From contig PTEX01000003.1 of NCBI GenBank assembly GCA_003342815.1, forward strand, positions 946,919 to 1,010,918: 64,000 bases of DNA, in the 5' to 3' direction. Position 1 is the stretch's first letter. Each line of letters starts with the position of its first letter. The translations under genes were made by a program, and so were the position numbers. The notes under the pieces are model-generated. The model had not been told where the DNA came from. It saw only the letters and a list, made by a program, of their open reading frames with translations, and searched no databases. This document shows, piece by piece, positions 35,471 through 47,700 of this stretch. Source of the DNA: Eudromia elegans (Eukaryota > Chordata > Aves > Tinamiformes > Tinamidae).

Positions 35471-37259
35471 AGCAGCTAACTTTAGGCTGGTGGAATTATT
35501 TATCTGTGTTTTGGACACTGTAAAATCATTGAAGTAAAAACCAGGGGACTACTGTATTGCACAAACTAGTGTATAAGCTGTAGTTGGGGGAGAAATAGCA
35601 TGGAAATAACAGCAGTGAGTTCTTGTATTTGAACTTGATTCTTTCCCTGCATCCTTTTAGTTTACTTTTTTCCTAAGTTTGTTAATTTGAATTAAATGGA
35701 TGGATTATAAGGTGAAACTGTAACAGGAGTGAGTATTTACTGGTAAATGACAGTGACAAGCACTATTCTTCTGGATAAATTTAAAAAGAAGCTGCACAAC
35801 AAGCGAGGCTGCTCCAGATCTGAAGCGCATCATAGGAAAGAATTCAGGGCAGACATTTGCTGATCTGTTTCTCCTAGAAAATGTCCTATAGAACAAGAAT
35901 AGAGGCTGCAGGAAGGTTATTCAAGTAAAGATTTCCATTTCCAGTAACTGTGGTGTCATGTCTTAATACGAGGCCAACAGAGAAAGGCTCTTTATAAATC
36001 CAGTAAGGAGGTTGCATATTTACTGTGTCAGATGATGTGATGCATGTAGCTTTACCAGGCTGTCTTCAGAAGACTACAACAGAGACTGGTGAAGTGGAGA
36101 ATATGCCAATTCAGATATACTGCCCAAAAGGTTAACTTAATTAAAAATAGCAGCAGGTGGAGGGGAAGATTTATACCAGGTAGTCACCCTGCCCCCTCTT
36201 CTGTGTAGCAAATATCCAGTTACAGGAAACAAGGAAGGAAGTCATCTCAGGGGGGAAGTGAACAGAGAGATTTATTTGCTGCTATGTTGAACTTTGTCAT
36301 GTTAAAGCATTCTGCCATCTAATGGAGTTCCCAGTCCAGGTTTGGTTCTCAGGGCTCCCCTGTGGGATGAATAAGAAGGGGTAGATATTAGGAATTGCAT
36401 TCATGAAAGCAGAACTCTGACTTATTAAGGAGAGGGATTTATCTATACCACCTATATTTTCTCATTCAAGTGTCTTTAAAAATCACATTACAGAGCTATT
36501 TTCTTGCCTTTATTCACTCACCAACCCAAATAAACATTTAATTATGTCATACAGGTTCACCAGGAGAGACAGAAATGTCCCACTGCAGATCCACTATCCA
36601 AGGATGCTCTCTGGAGAACTGCAAGAAGTGAATTAATGGCCCAACAGGAAGGGAAGTTTAAAGTTGGACCTTTCACAGCCTGAATTAAAAGCCCACATAG
36701 CTACTAGATAAAAAGGTGCCTAAACACAGTCAGCCTTTTCCTCCCCTCTTTCTGTGTGTTTGAACCCACTAGATCCAGTCCCACCAGCGGCACAACCAGA
36801 AGAAGGATGACCCTGTGACATCTCCTGGCCTTTAAGCAGGGAGAGTGGGCCTAGGTTTCTAAGACTGTTGGCGTTTAGGCAGTTCTGTGTTCACCCAAGG
36901 CATCAGGGAAGCTTAGATACCTACAGGATTAAACTGGGTGATCCCATGTCTTTAGATGTCAGCGATACCTAGATGTAGGACCTTGGTGCCTGAGCTGCCA
37001 TTGAAATTCTTAAGCTCCCCTTTTAAATTGAGCCCAATGCTTCTTCTCCCATGAAATATCTCTGTCAGCAACATTACTCCTTTCAATGAATGTTCATTTT
37101 GAACCTCTTTTTCCACCTTTATATAAAATGCTTTACATTCTTTGTTGCTTCTATAAACTTATAAAATCACCTTATTATAGAGAAACATAAGTCGCTTAAG
37201 TCTTCTAACAATATTAGCTCAGCTCAGTACACTCAGGATGGAACAGCTGTATAAGCTTT
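35471..37259. other. Non-coding DNA with a possible ancient repeat relic
   Basis: No gene. The stretch from about 36860 to 37020 contains several TTAGATAC/CCTAG/TTAGGCAG-type words and GGTGCCTGAGCTGCCATTG, reminiscent of old sauropsid interspersed repeats with TAGGTGCCTAA and CCATTGAA modules. The resemblance is from memory and too degraded to assign a family. Confidence 0.3.
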
Positions 37260-37665
37260 AACCCTTTGTGCCATTCTCTGTTTATTATCTTTACTTATTT
37301 GACGCAGGAGTGAGAATAATTTGCTTACCCCGAGCTGTGCGCCTCTGCACTCCTGATCAAGCTGCTAAATGTTGCGATTTTTCAGCTCTTGCAATTCACT
37401 TTAGTAGTTTTCATTCTGTATTCATGCCGGCTTTTCAGCACATTATAAGTGGGACTGGAAACACTGTTCTCATTTAAGGTTGCCAGACACTTTGCTGATT
37501 TCAGTTACTTAGAGCTTAGCCAAATTTCGTCTGTTTGGGATAAAATAATGTTCCATGCGTTGTGTCTGCTTCAGGCTGAATTTTGGGAGAAAATTTCAGC
37601 CAAGGTAATTGAGCCACATTCAAGAACAAGGCTAGGGGAAACTATCTTGCTTTGCTCATATTGAA
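37260..37665. promoter_or_regulatory. Candidate conserved non-coding block
   Basis: Non-repetitive, moderate-GC sequence between AT-rich flanks, with varied word content and no transposon signature. Two overlapping plus-strand frames of about 70 codons are not convincing. Enhancer-like by texture only. Confidence 0.22.
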
Positions 37666-40600
37666 AACAACCAAAATCAGTGCTGTGAAGAATTTCACCT
37701 CTTCTTTGCACTGGTGCATTGAGTAGGGCTTTGAACAAAGTGGTCTTTGCGTCTAGCCTACAAGCAAAACACCACTAGCCTTCAGAGGCTGCCTGCTGCC
37801 CCGGCTTGACTTTCTCTTGCAAGTCACTTAATGCCAAGTTGTATTTGGTGGTCTATGAGTCTCCAGGTGGTGCCGGTGGTGGGGAACTAGACTTCAACCT
37901 TTCCACTCTCCACCATCAGCTCCTTGCTTCTTGGAGTGAACCACTCACAGAGACAGGAGAGAAAAGATAAGGTGGGAAGTGCCTCCTCCTGCCAAATGTA
38001 TAGTGTGAAGTGGCAATTGCAAGAGGATTAAAAGAGGCTGGCTGAGGATTGGGTAGTTCTCCTGCAGAAATGTCTTCTATTTCTGCTTCAAACCTGTCAG
38101 GGGGTGCTGGACAACCACTTACATCAGGCTTTTCACATGGGGTCAATAGCTGTGTGTTGTTCCTTTCTTGGGCTCTCATTATGAAGTCTGATTTGCAGAG
38201 GCAGCAAATGCTCATGTCTGACACAGATGAAGGGTATTCACAGGAAAATTGTATCAAAAATCAGTGCAAGCTTTTTATTTTCATCAGAGGATGCTTCAGC
38301 TTTAGACTGGGAATAATAACAGCACGATCACTACTCATGTTAATGAGCATTGTAGAAGAAAATACCCACTTACTATGGGGGAAAAAAAAATTGGCAGAGC
38401 ACTCAGGTGCCTTGGTGGCAGGGTAGGATCTATAGGAGGAGCTGCCAGGAATGAGCTCAGGTGTACTGTGTGGTGGACATAGTTCTACCCACTGCTGGGA
38501 TTAGCCATGACGCCCAAAAGTCCCAAACCAACCAGGGAAATGATTGGTTTCAAATACTAACCACGCTATTTAAAATGTTTATTTTGTTCCAAATGGCTGG
38601 AAACAAGTACATTCTCATAGCATACATTAAGGAGACACAAAAATACTGAGTTAACTGTTTGTAAAGTGAGTGTTTTCCATCAGCTATCAGGAATGAGACA
38701 AGGACTTGTATAAAACCAGAAACTGACTGTTTTTAAAGGCTTTACCAAAAAGCATCCTCCTGATTCCCTCAAAAAAAAAAGTCTTTCTCTGTGTGTGTGT
38801 GTGTGTGTCTGTGTGTGTAAGAAAACCTTCACTCAGCCATTTTAATACATCACTTTCGTTCCCTACTAGTAAAAATATTAATTAAGTTGAATTTCTTACC
38901 TAAAATGGGTATCCATCCTGATGCCTGATAACGGTAGTTTACCAAGGAGCATCTTTTATAATCAGGACTTGCTATTTATAATATCTGCATTCACTGTTGT
39001 AGCAACATAACACTGTAACTATTTCATTTAATAAAGAGTATTATTTCTCTATGTAAATCTTACCAAGACTGACATTATGAATTTGGCTCATTGATTCTCC
39101 CTACCAAGAGCATCCAAACACCCATGACATCCTGTAAACCTAAACCATAACAGCATATAGTGTAAGAAACTTGAGCCGCATTCATCAAAGACAAAGTGTA
39201 ACACAAGCGATACAGTAGACCTTATTATCTTTAACTCAGTGTTAAATTAATAACAATATTCATGACAATGTTAAAACATAATGCATGATGCCAGACCCAG
39301 ATTAAAGGCATTAGTGATAAAAATCAGCTTACTATTGATGTAATCCACAGCAATGTTAAGGACTCCAGTCTGTTGGGAAAGCTTGCAAAATCAAGCTAGA
39401 ACTAGACAAGAAATTTTAAAAATGCCCAGAAAAAGAACTAAATGTTAGTAAAAATAAAGCTCTGGAACAACACTAAGCTGTGCTAGAGTTACAACTACTG
39501 AAACTTTCTTTTTTTTCCCTTGAGCAAGAAAGATAAGCAAGATTTGGTGCCTCTGTTTATTGGGATTGCGTTGTATTAATGCAAGAGGCGCTTTGGAAAA
39601 AACATGTAAGATACTACATTTAAACAGGAAACAGATGGCCCTTAACGGGGCATGCAGGTGAGGAAACAGTGGCTTCCTAAATTCACTGAGCCAGCAAAAC
39701 AAGAAGAAATGTAATGCCTTGTTTATTCCCTTCAGTCTAGCAGGTTCTGGATGTGATATTACTTTTTATCTTCTTTAATGTGCTTTAATTTTGTTACACA
39801 CACTCACAATAAGACCACAGTCTCATCAAGTACTCATTCCTAATGAGTACCCTTCCTAATCACATTTATTTCCAGAGATGCAAACCATTCCTGCTGAGTT
39901 ACACATACAATGTGTGTTAGGGGAAACAACAGAAATCTATGCCAACTGAACTATTTGCAAGGCATGATGGGGCTGGGAGAAAACAATAATTTATAGAATG
40001 CATTAAAACAGGATTGCAAGGAAATTTATGATAGGCAGCCATACCATAATAAAAAAACAAAGATTAATTAACATAAAAATTCTAACTGTCACATTCCTCT
40101 AAGTAGAAATAATTGCAAAGCAATTTTATTTCCAAATACGTCCAGCGTAAAGTCAGCATGAAAATGAAAGTCACCTTTAGACCAGTAAAAGAATAGGGCA
40201 CAAAGTATCTAGTTGAACTGGTAGGATAATGCATTTACTTTGCAAAATGAAATTGTAGAAGACATAGTATAAAATTCAAGGTGTAAGAAAATTTAAAGGA
40301 TTTTTTGAAATTTGTTTTCCTAGCCCTGTTGGAAAGATTGCATTAATGTAGTGTCCACAGAGGCGGAATTAAAATAAGACAAAAATGAGTGAAACAAGGA
40401 GAGAAAATTTTCAAATTTATGAGGTAATTCTGTGTGAAAAGTATTACAGCTCTGACCTGTGTAATAGTGTGCCTACACAACTAGGTGTACGTTTGCCCCA
40501 CACAAATGTGGAAAATCCAACACAAAATCCTGTAAGTAGCTGCAAAACAGAATGACACCACTGAGTTCTCCAGACACAGCAGAACTTCTCCCAGAGGTTG

Positions 40601-40686
40601 GACGTTGCTCGCTTCTGCTCAGTTGTAAATCAGGAAGCGCTCCCCTGAAGTTTGCTAACTCGCACTTCTAAGCCTGGCTAAGGGGA
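37666..40686. other. Non-coding DNA, no gene seen
   Basis: A moderate-GC stretch (37750-38460) has open frames of 113 and 125 codons on opposite strands that overlap each other and have no recognisable domains. The rest is AT-rich. A (TG)n tract at 38790 is listed separately. Confidence 0.5.
38790..38818. repeat. (TG)n microsatellite
   Basis: About 14 TG units with one interruption (TCTG near 38108 of the unit series, at 38808-38811), preceded by an A10 run and CTTTCTC. Purine-pyrimidine alternation of this kind can adopt Z-DNA and is usually polymorphic. Confidence 0.9.
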
Positions 40687-40982
40687 ATCATAGAATCATA
40701 GAATCATAGAATGGCTAGGGTTGGAAGGGACCTCTAGAGGTCATCTAGTCCAACCCCCCTGCACACGCAGGGTCCCCTAGAGCATGTGGCACAGGGTGGT
40801 GTCCAGGCGGGTTTGGAAGATCTCCAGAGAAGGAGACTCCACCACCTCTCTGGGCAGCCTGTGCCAGGGCTCTGTCACCCTCACCGTTAAGAAATTCTTC
40901 CTCAAGTTCCTGTGGAACTTTTGGTGCCTCAATTTTTGGCCATTTCCCCTAGTTCTATCACTAGCCACCACTGAGAAGAGAA
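40687..40982 (-). mobile_element. 5'-truncated CR1 LINE with intact 3' octamer repeat
   Basis: Starts with three tandem TCATAGAA units (the CR1 3' microsatellite read in reverse complement), then GGTTGGAAGGGACCTCTAGA and the CCAACCCCCCTGCACACGCA block. It is about 295 bp long and keeps only the last 70 or so codons of ORF2 plus the tail. It closely matches the copy at 7345-8043, including the unusual CACACGCAGGGTCCCCTA segment, so both probably belong to the same subfamily. The 5' truncation lies near 40982. Confidence 0.95.
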
Positions 40983-40988
40983 AGATGA
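40777..40988 (-). pseudogene. CR1 ORF2 C-terminal remnant with early stop
   Basis: The minus-strand frame contains the ORF2 tail motifs FSVVASDRTRGNGQKL, LRKNFLTVRVTEPWHRLPRE and [19 protein letters not shown] at 40777-40779 ends it about ten codons before the shared downstream stop used by the copy at 57293. Nothing catalytic remains. The open frame continues to 41055 into unrelated flanking DNA. Confidence 0.9.
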
Positions 40989-43060
40989 ATATATTCCCCT
41001 GAGCACCTTGGGAAACAAACCTCCTTTTTTTTTCCAGGTTGTTTAACATCTGCAACCCATTGCTATTAGTGGTGTATGCTGCTGAAGTGAGAACTGGTTG
41101 TCCTATTGATTTTCATGGAGAAAACTTCTGGTTTTGACCTGTCGTGATTTTTCGAGCTGGCTGCGACAAAGTACAGTCCCCTGGTGCGCAGGCACGGGAG
41201 AGGCTGACCTGCTGGCCCTGCTTTCATCCTCTCTAATTAAGCTGGAGCAGATACATTCCTTGTCAAAATTGATAGCTGGTGGCAGATCCAAATGAATTTT
41301 CACATATTTCTGATGATTTACAATGCAATGCTGTTTATGCAGCATCACGCTGTATGCCAACATGATGCACCATACCATGTGAGAGCCTGGCAAACTTACA
41401 AAGGAGAGAGGGAACAATTTTAATAGCTTTCTTTCAGATTGTATGGTAGGTATCTGATCTAAATGTTAGGTGATTTCTCTTGAAGTGCATATCAGTAAAA
41501 GTTGATGATTTAAACATCTCCAAATACTTTTAATCTTCAGTATTTTAGTGCCAAGCTCTTTTTAATGAGAATAATGGCTTTCAATGCTGAGAACAGCTAA
41601 AAGGGTGGGGTTTTTCATATACATGCGACTGCAAGCATCTTTAATGCCCTTGGAAATGTGGTAGAACAAAGCTGCTTTCTTCTCCGATTTAGCCAAATTG
41701 AAGAGAGGATTTATTTACGCTGAAACTTTCAAAGATGTATTTGTTCCTCTGCATTACATCTGAACAAAATATTATAGTTAGGAGTTCCAGATGGACTTAA
41801 ATTGTCTTTGAAATCCTGACATTAACTTTATCATCAATACCTAGTTTGTTATTTGGTGATAAATATTATGATTGTATTCCAGTTTCCGAAATTTTCACCT
41901 TTAATTATTTGCTTTCCTATTTGTATATTTTTACATTTCCTGCTTTATTATTTAATCTTTATTAATACTGCAAATATTAATGGAGAAAGGAAGGTGGCAT
42001 TGTGGCTGGACCACAAGGCCGAAAAGAGAAGTGATATGAAAGGTCTCTGATTGCGTAACTTACAGTTCCCTTCACGTAGCTGTTCCGTTAGCGTAGTTTT
42101 CCTGTCATATCATGAACCCCCAGCTTTTTCCTCCTAGCTCCTTATCCTGTGAGCTAGGCTTTCTTGGGCTCCATTAATGTCCCTTAAGCATCTGAATGGA
42201 TCATCTCATTCAAACTGCAAATCTGAACTGCAAATGAGAATATTGAAGATATTTTGTCTTTCTCTATCACTACTCAGTTCCCTAAGTTTTCCAGACTTTC
42301 AGATGAGGATGTTATGGACTATCTACTTCACATGGTTGCTTTGATAGCCAAATCATTCATTTCTGTTTTTGAAGCACATGACGGAGCAGCAACAGCCAGC
42401 ACAACTTAAGTCTTGCAATTCCAGACAGTTGTTGTATGCAAAAACATCTCCACCTTTGCATTACAAGAATGCAGCACGGGGCTAACCTCTGTGTGAAGAG
42501 ACACATTCTCAAAATCAGCTTGCCAGTCAGCAGCCCCTGAAAATTTGGCTCCTGTTGTGTGAGATGAGCTCTTTGGAAGAGCTGTCCTGCTATCTCTTGA
42601 ACTTGCACATTCACTGAAAATGGGTAACGTGGCATCCTGGCAATGTCAGCTCTGCTGGAGGGATCTGTGCTGCTGATGTGAAAATCTGTGCCACTCCGAA
42701 CTGGGTATGAGGGGCTTCGCAGTAGCCACTATGAAGTTGGGGTAAGATGATACAGTACTAATTTTATATCCCTTTATTACCCACAGTAAACCTAAGCAAG
42801 GAACAATAAAACGTGTACTCTAAACGGGCTGAATTCAGCACCTGGTATGGGGTGGCGGGTGCTCGTTCCGCAGGAGGCCCCTGCTCTGCTGGGCTCTGTG
42901 CTGGGCTCTGCTGCTCCCGCTCACCAGGGAGCCCAGCGGCTGAGCAAAGCCAGTCTGCTTGGAAACAGGGCCAGCACTGACTACTCAAAATGGAAAAAAA
43001 GATAGATATCGTGAGCAGGTTACTCAGGGCAAGCTCAGGGTAGACTGGAACAGCCACCTA
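40989..43060. other. Non-coding DNA with candidate regulatory block at 41180-41720
   Basis: No gene is visible. The 41180-41720 part is non-repetitive, with ATTTACAATGCAATGCTG and a TGCTG/CAGCA inverted pair around 41330-41345, and looks enhancer-like. A GC-rich patch at 42840-42960 includes a 12-bp tandem duplication, TGCTGGGCTCTG twice (about 42896-42919), and five or more CpGs. Minus-strand frames of 92-104 codons are unconvincing. Confidence 0.3.
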
Positions 43061-44968
43061 ACTTGTAGTAAATAAAGGAAATGTCATTTGAAAGTCTTAA
43101 AAATACAATACCATTAATAACTTCAGTAATAAATAAAATGTGCGCTACTATCTGCAGTGATTACACACATTGAGACTATTATTTTTGGTGACTAGTTGTA
43201 AAGACTCCAGTGCTTTGTTGAAAGAGCAGTATAAAGGGGCTGGGTGGTGATGAGGCTTTTGCTTCTCCAGGCTTCCTTTCACTGCCTTTTGTTCAGCAGT
43301 TTTTACAGACCTTGTAAAAACTGGAATTCCCTATGCTACTAACAGGACATTAATGTGCAAAATGAGCCGATATGAAATGCAATATTTTTATAAAATTAGC
43401 CCTATGCCTGTAATCCTCACAACAGCAATATTCCTTGATCATACCCACTACATGATTTTATCTTGGCTGACATTATATTTATGATGTGGTAAAATTAATA
43501 CATTGAGACAATATTTAGTATAGCCCATCCAAGAGTATGCAAATAGACTCAGTTGAAATATAAGTATCAGTTCTTGTACGATATTTTAAAATAATATATC
43601 TTTGGGGGGGTTTTTTTGTTTCCAAAAATTTATTCTGGGCTTCAGTGCCAGAAATAGTCTCACAAATAGTGGAAAAAATATTCTAAGCTAAATGAAAAAA
43701 AAAAACAACCTAGGAAAAAAAGAACCACATTAAAACTTGATAGTTATTTGTAAATTGCACTGAGCATTTAAAGGAACGTTTAAAATAGAAGCAGCAGTAG
43801 TATTCGCAGTATTTGAACATCCTATCTTTTGTGACTATGCCATGAAAGTCCAATACAAACACAATACGCTGTACCTAGAGAATCACTTGGTGCAAAAACA
43901 CTACATATTTTACAGTCTAGATGTTCAGTTATGATGAATGTCAACAAAACCAGCCACAAGAATGACCCTCCTGACTGCACTTCAAAATCCTGCCAAGAAA
44001 TGTATTCCCTATACTGTCATAAACAATCTATTTGCCTTCATTGTCTACTGATAAACATTTCCTATCCATTTTTTTGAAGCACGTAATATTGACATACTCC
44101 GAGATAACAATAGGTAGTCTAAAATAAAATCCATTTGAGTTAACTCTTATGTTCAAAGTCTACTTTCCTTATAAATAAAACAATTTTTAATTGCCATAGG
44201 CCATCATCACAAGCTGGAGGTGTCACAACTTTGTAAAGACCACTGTGTATTAGCAGCATTATCGTTTTCAAACTGTGGCATGGCTTTCTCCTATAGAGTT
44301 GCTACTTGAAAATTGGCAGCACAGTCTGAGAAAAACAGGAATATTGTTTCACCAAATAGCAGTTGTGATTTTTTTTAGCTTGACTGTTAGCAATTGAGTC
44401 AGAGCATTCTGCCAGTTATCAGTAAACAACTGATCCATAGTCTCTCAGAGACCTGTACCTCTAAACATATTTGTCAATCAGTTTGCCTACTTTGTGTTAA
44501 CAGCTATACTGGCCGTGTTTACAATGTCAGGAATGTTTACGGAATTAAGCATAGTTGTCAAGCTGGTAATAGTATTAAACCATCGATATTAATATTGACT
44601 TGCTATAGTTCCAAGCTATACTTTTAATAAATAAATTTGACCACAGATAAGATAAGAAAACATGATCAAGCTATTTTAAATACAGAATAGTGCTAGATTG
44701 TGCTAGACTCTACTGCAGCTTAAGCAGAATTGCTGTTTTATAGAAAAGGAGGGGAGCAGAACCTGACTTTTCATCTACTGATAGATGCCCAAGCTTTTGA
44801 TGAGTCAAAAGCCATGGAGCCCATTCTCAAAGTAATTTCAATGCTATTTTTTCATATTTTGCATTGGAGACTTTCCGAACAGTTATTGCATCTTGCCTAA
44901 CCTATAGGAGAGAATTATCATCAGATCTCTCTTGCAGCTTGAGAAACTGAGTCACAGAAAGCAGGCAT

Positions 44969-45016
44969 AAAGGGAAGGAAAGAAAGAAGTGAGAAAGGAG
45001 AGAAAGAAGAAAGGAG
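44969..45016 (+). repeat. Polypurine tract, 48 bp with one T
   Basis: All bases from 44969 to 45016 are A or G except the T at 44990. It is a non-tandem mosaic of GGAAAGAAAG-like words and a candidate triplex-forming sequence. Confidence 0.8.
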
Positions 45017-45974
45017 CAAGAGAAACGTGAGTGTATTTTGTATGCTATAAATTAGAAATGAGTATTTCTAAAAACATCCATTTTTCTGATACTGTCTATA
45101 GCACCCTATGTAACATACTATATTGCCAAAGCATATATCTGAATCAGTGGTAGGTGAAAAATGCAGTATATTCCCAAATAAATACAGAGAGCCCCAGCAC
45201 CTGCTGCTTGAAGTCTGTAAGGAAATGCATTTTTGAGTAAGAAAGGTAAAAACCTCTTAGGAAAACTGGCAATATCTCCCAAGAATCTTCAAGATGCAGG
45301 AAAAGTGTGTCATTTTCTCACCAATAATCTGCACTTTTATCTTACATGAAACAATTTTTCACAAAAAAAAATGCACTCCTTGTATTTGATAAAGAAAAAG
45401 AATTAGAAATAGGCCCAATTTCCTTTTGAAAAGCAGGCATCTTCTGCTTTTGATTGGCCTTTTCTGTGACCCTCCATACAAGAAGACAGATAATAAATAT
45501 AATGATTTGTACTGAAAAGAAAACTGTAAGGATAATGGCCCAAACAGTGTAGTCTTTTATAATGTTACCATAGTAAATAATAGCAGTGTGGTTCGCATGG
45601 TTATATGGTTATAGTTACGGTTGTATCTGTGTTTCCATTACAAATCCTGTTTTTCAGAAGTTCATAATTTCATTTTAATAATTTTTCTCTTGGCTGAACC
45701 ACAACATAGAAGATTTCAACAGGGAACAGTTTTCTTTAATCTAAAAATAATAATTTTTGGCTAGTTGTGAGCCATCTGTTAACCAAAAAGAACAATTTTC
45801 TTATCTTTGACAATATTTTGCATTATCTAACAGAAAAAAAAATTGAAGTAATGAAACTAGGCAATTGATTAACCTATAGCAAGCTTCCACCAATCTTGAT
45901 TGTGAAACAAGTTCGTTTGCTTTGTTAAATGTACTTTTTGACTACACATTCTACTACGTCCTTCAAGCCTTCAT

Positions 45975-46035
45975 TGTACACTTAAGCATATGCTTAAGCA
46001 CTCTTTTGAATAGAAATGCTTTCCGAGCTGAGGCC
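45975..46035. repeat. Relic of an ancient palindromic interspersed repeat
   Basis: It contains the perfect 18-bp palindrome CTTAAGCATATGCTTAAG (45981-45998), followed by CACTCTTTTGAATAG and a GAGCTGAGGCCCT ending. The combination of CTTAAGCAT/ATGCTTAAG halves with a terminal GCTGAA-GGCCC block resembles a MITE-like palindromic repeat widespread in turtle, crocodile and bird genomes. The family name is not recalled with certainty and the comparison is from memory. No coding capacity is expected. Confidence 0.4.
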
Positions 46036-46599
46036 CTAGAAATATATACATATTTAATTAGATGGTAGTGCTTGAAGATAATTCAATCCTCTCCAAACAG
46101 CATGTGATTTCACTGACTTCTGCATGTCTAACAGCGGTGTATTTCTGCAGTTGTGTGTTAATGGTTAAGTATTGCTTTCTTCCCTTGACACCTTTCCTTT
46201 ATCTTGATGGGCATGTTTGTTAATCAAGGAAAGGTGAGGGAACACCTAAATATCTGCTTAATCCTACAGTGCCAGTGCACACCCCACTCTCTAATTTCAC
46301 TAAGTAGTTTTGTGCTGCACAGCTGGAGCAAAATTGTATCTTGTTTACCATGCATTTCTTTGATGGGCCTGTGTCATAGATCCGGAATTACTGAAATACA
46401 GAGATGTGTATTAATGGGAAATATTACTCATTAGATATACAGACAGCATACCTATTTTGCTATACAGTAACATATTATACTATTTTACAGTATGTCTATT
46501 TTACATTCATGGTTATGTATTAGTGACATAAGTTATTACTGGCAGTCTACATACAGAAATAATATTTCAATCATTAAATAGCAATAAATAAAATATCAG

Positions 46600-47285
46600 A
46601 GGTGTATGGAGGCTCCAGCGTTTTAAGCAGTCTTGCTTAGGGATGGTTTGGGAAAAGATCTCTTCTAAACAAGTCCAAAGCTCAGTGTGGAGCAGGCACA
46701 AGGACTCTGAGGGCCCGGCCAGAGCTACAGAGAGACACCCAGCAACAGCCTCACATGCTGCTCTGATGTGCAGAACCTCCCCACGTGCAAGCAGCATGTG
46801 GGGACATCAGGTGTGCTTTATGTTCAGGGTGCTGAGTGACTTCTGAGCTGGAAAGAGGCTGCAGCTTTTGTTCCTGCACCCTGACCAGGAGCCTCACTCC
46901 TGGCCTTGAGCTCATTCAGCATCTGTGCTGCTCATGCCCTGCAGAGCCGCTGCCTTCGTTACATTCAAGGAGTCTCCACGCCAGACAAACCTGTTTTATG
47001 CCAATAACCTGCGTCCGCAGAAGGGGATTTGGAGGAGAGGAGAAGGACAGTGCTCCTGTAGCATCGACAGTTTCACAGACCTGCCCAGGCTATGGGGCTC
47101 ACGGCCGTGGCCTTGAGCAGATCCTGTCCCCCCCACTTGGTGAGAGGTGTAAAGTCCCACGTATTGAGGATCTAGCAAGTAGCTATGGGAGGGACATCAT
47201 AGCTCAAAGGAGAATGCTAATAAAACACGGGAGCCTCCATATTATCGCTTGCCTGCATGATAAACAGCTCCACAAATGTTAATTT
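46600..47285. other. GC-richer patch with longest unexplained open frame
   Basis: A moderate-GC, CpG-elevated patch in AT-rich surroundings. A plus-strand frame at 46836-47282 (148 codons, starting at GTG) is the longest in the window not explained by CR1. It is Cys/Arg-rich, has no recognisable domain, and overlaps other open frames on both strands, so composition is the likelier explanation. A 12-bp inverted pair, TATGGAGGCTCC near 46605 and GGAGCCTCCATA near 47231, brackets the patch, which might mark an old element. Confidence 0.3.
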
Positions 47286-47700
47286 CTTCAATGTTACTAG
47301 AAGTACAAACGGTACATATTGCTTGAATGCTGCTGTGCACGGCTTGTGCATTTAGAGGGAATGTGTTTCGTTTTATATTTATTTACTAGGGACACAAATT
47401 TTAACAACATGAAATATTTGTTTGTATGGTATGAACACCAATAGTTTAACATAAACTATGGAAGGGATCCAGGCTGTGTTGACATATTTTATGAATGTTA
47501 TGGGATGCCAGATTGGAGGTGTACATCTGTGTGGGTTGGCCAGTCATCCCACTGCCGTCTGTGTATCTGTATGCTTAAATGAATTAGCTATTATAAAAAC
47601 ACTGCATAAACAAGTTTAATGCTGTACACTTTCCTTTTGCCCATGTAGAAGTATCTGAAGCACTGTAAAGCAAGCTTAAATTTGATTTCTAACTGTTCTA
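47286..47700. other. AT-rich non-coding DNA, no gene seen
   Basis: No recognisable feature; short open frames only. Confidence 0.6.

Larger units (their letters stand above)
43061..46560. other. AT-rich non-coding DNA, no gene seen
   Basis: Long AT-rich stretch with no frame above 80 codons. A purine tract (44969-45016) and an ancient repeat relic (45975-46035) are listed separately. Confidence 0.6.

Noticed and set aside
38049..38426. 125-codon plus-strand frame as an exon
   Set aside because: A 113-codon frame on the opposite strand overlaps it, there are no plausible splice sites at the ends, and no domain is visible.
42896..42919. TGCTGGGCTCTG duplication as a coding repeat
   Set aside because: Only two copies, in a short GC-rich patch whose overlapping frames are not convincing.
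46836..47282. 148-codon open frame as a real protein gene
   Set aside because: It starts at GTG, has no recognisable domain, overlaps open frames on both strands and lies in a GC-richer patch where long frames arise by chance. Kept only as an observation.
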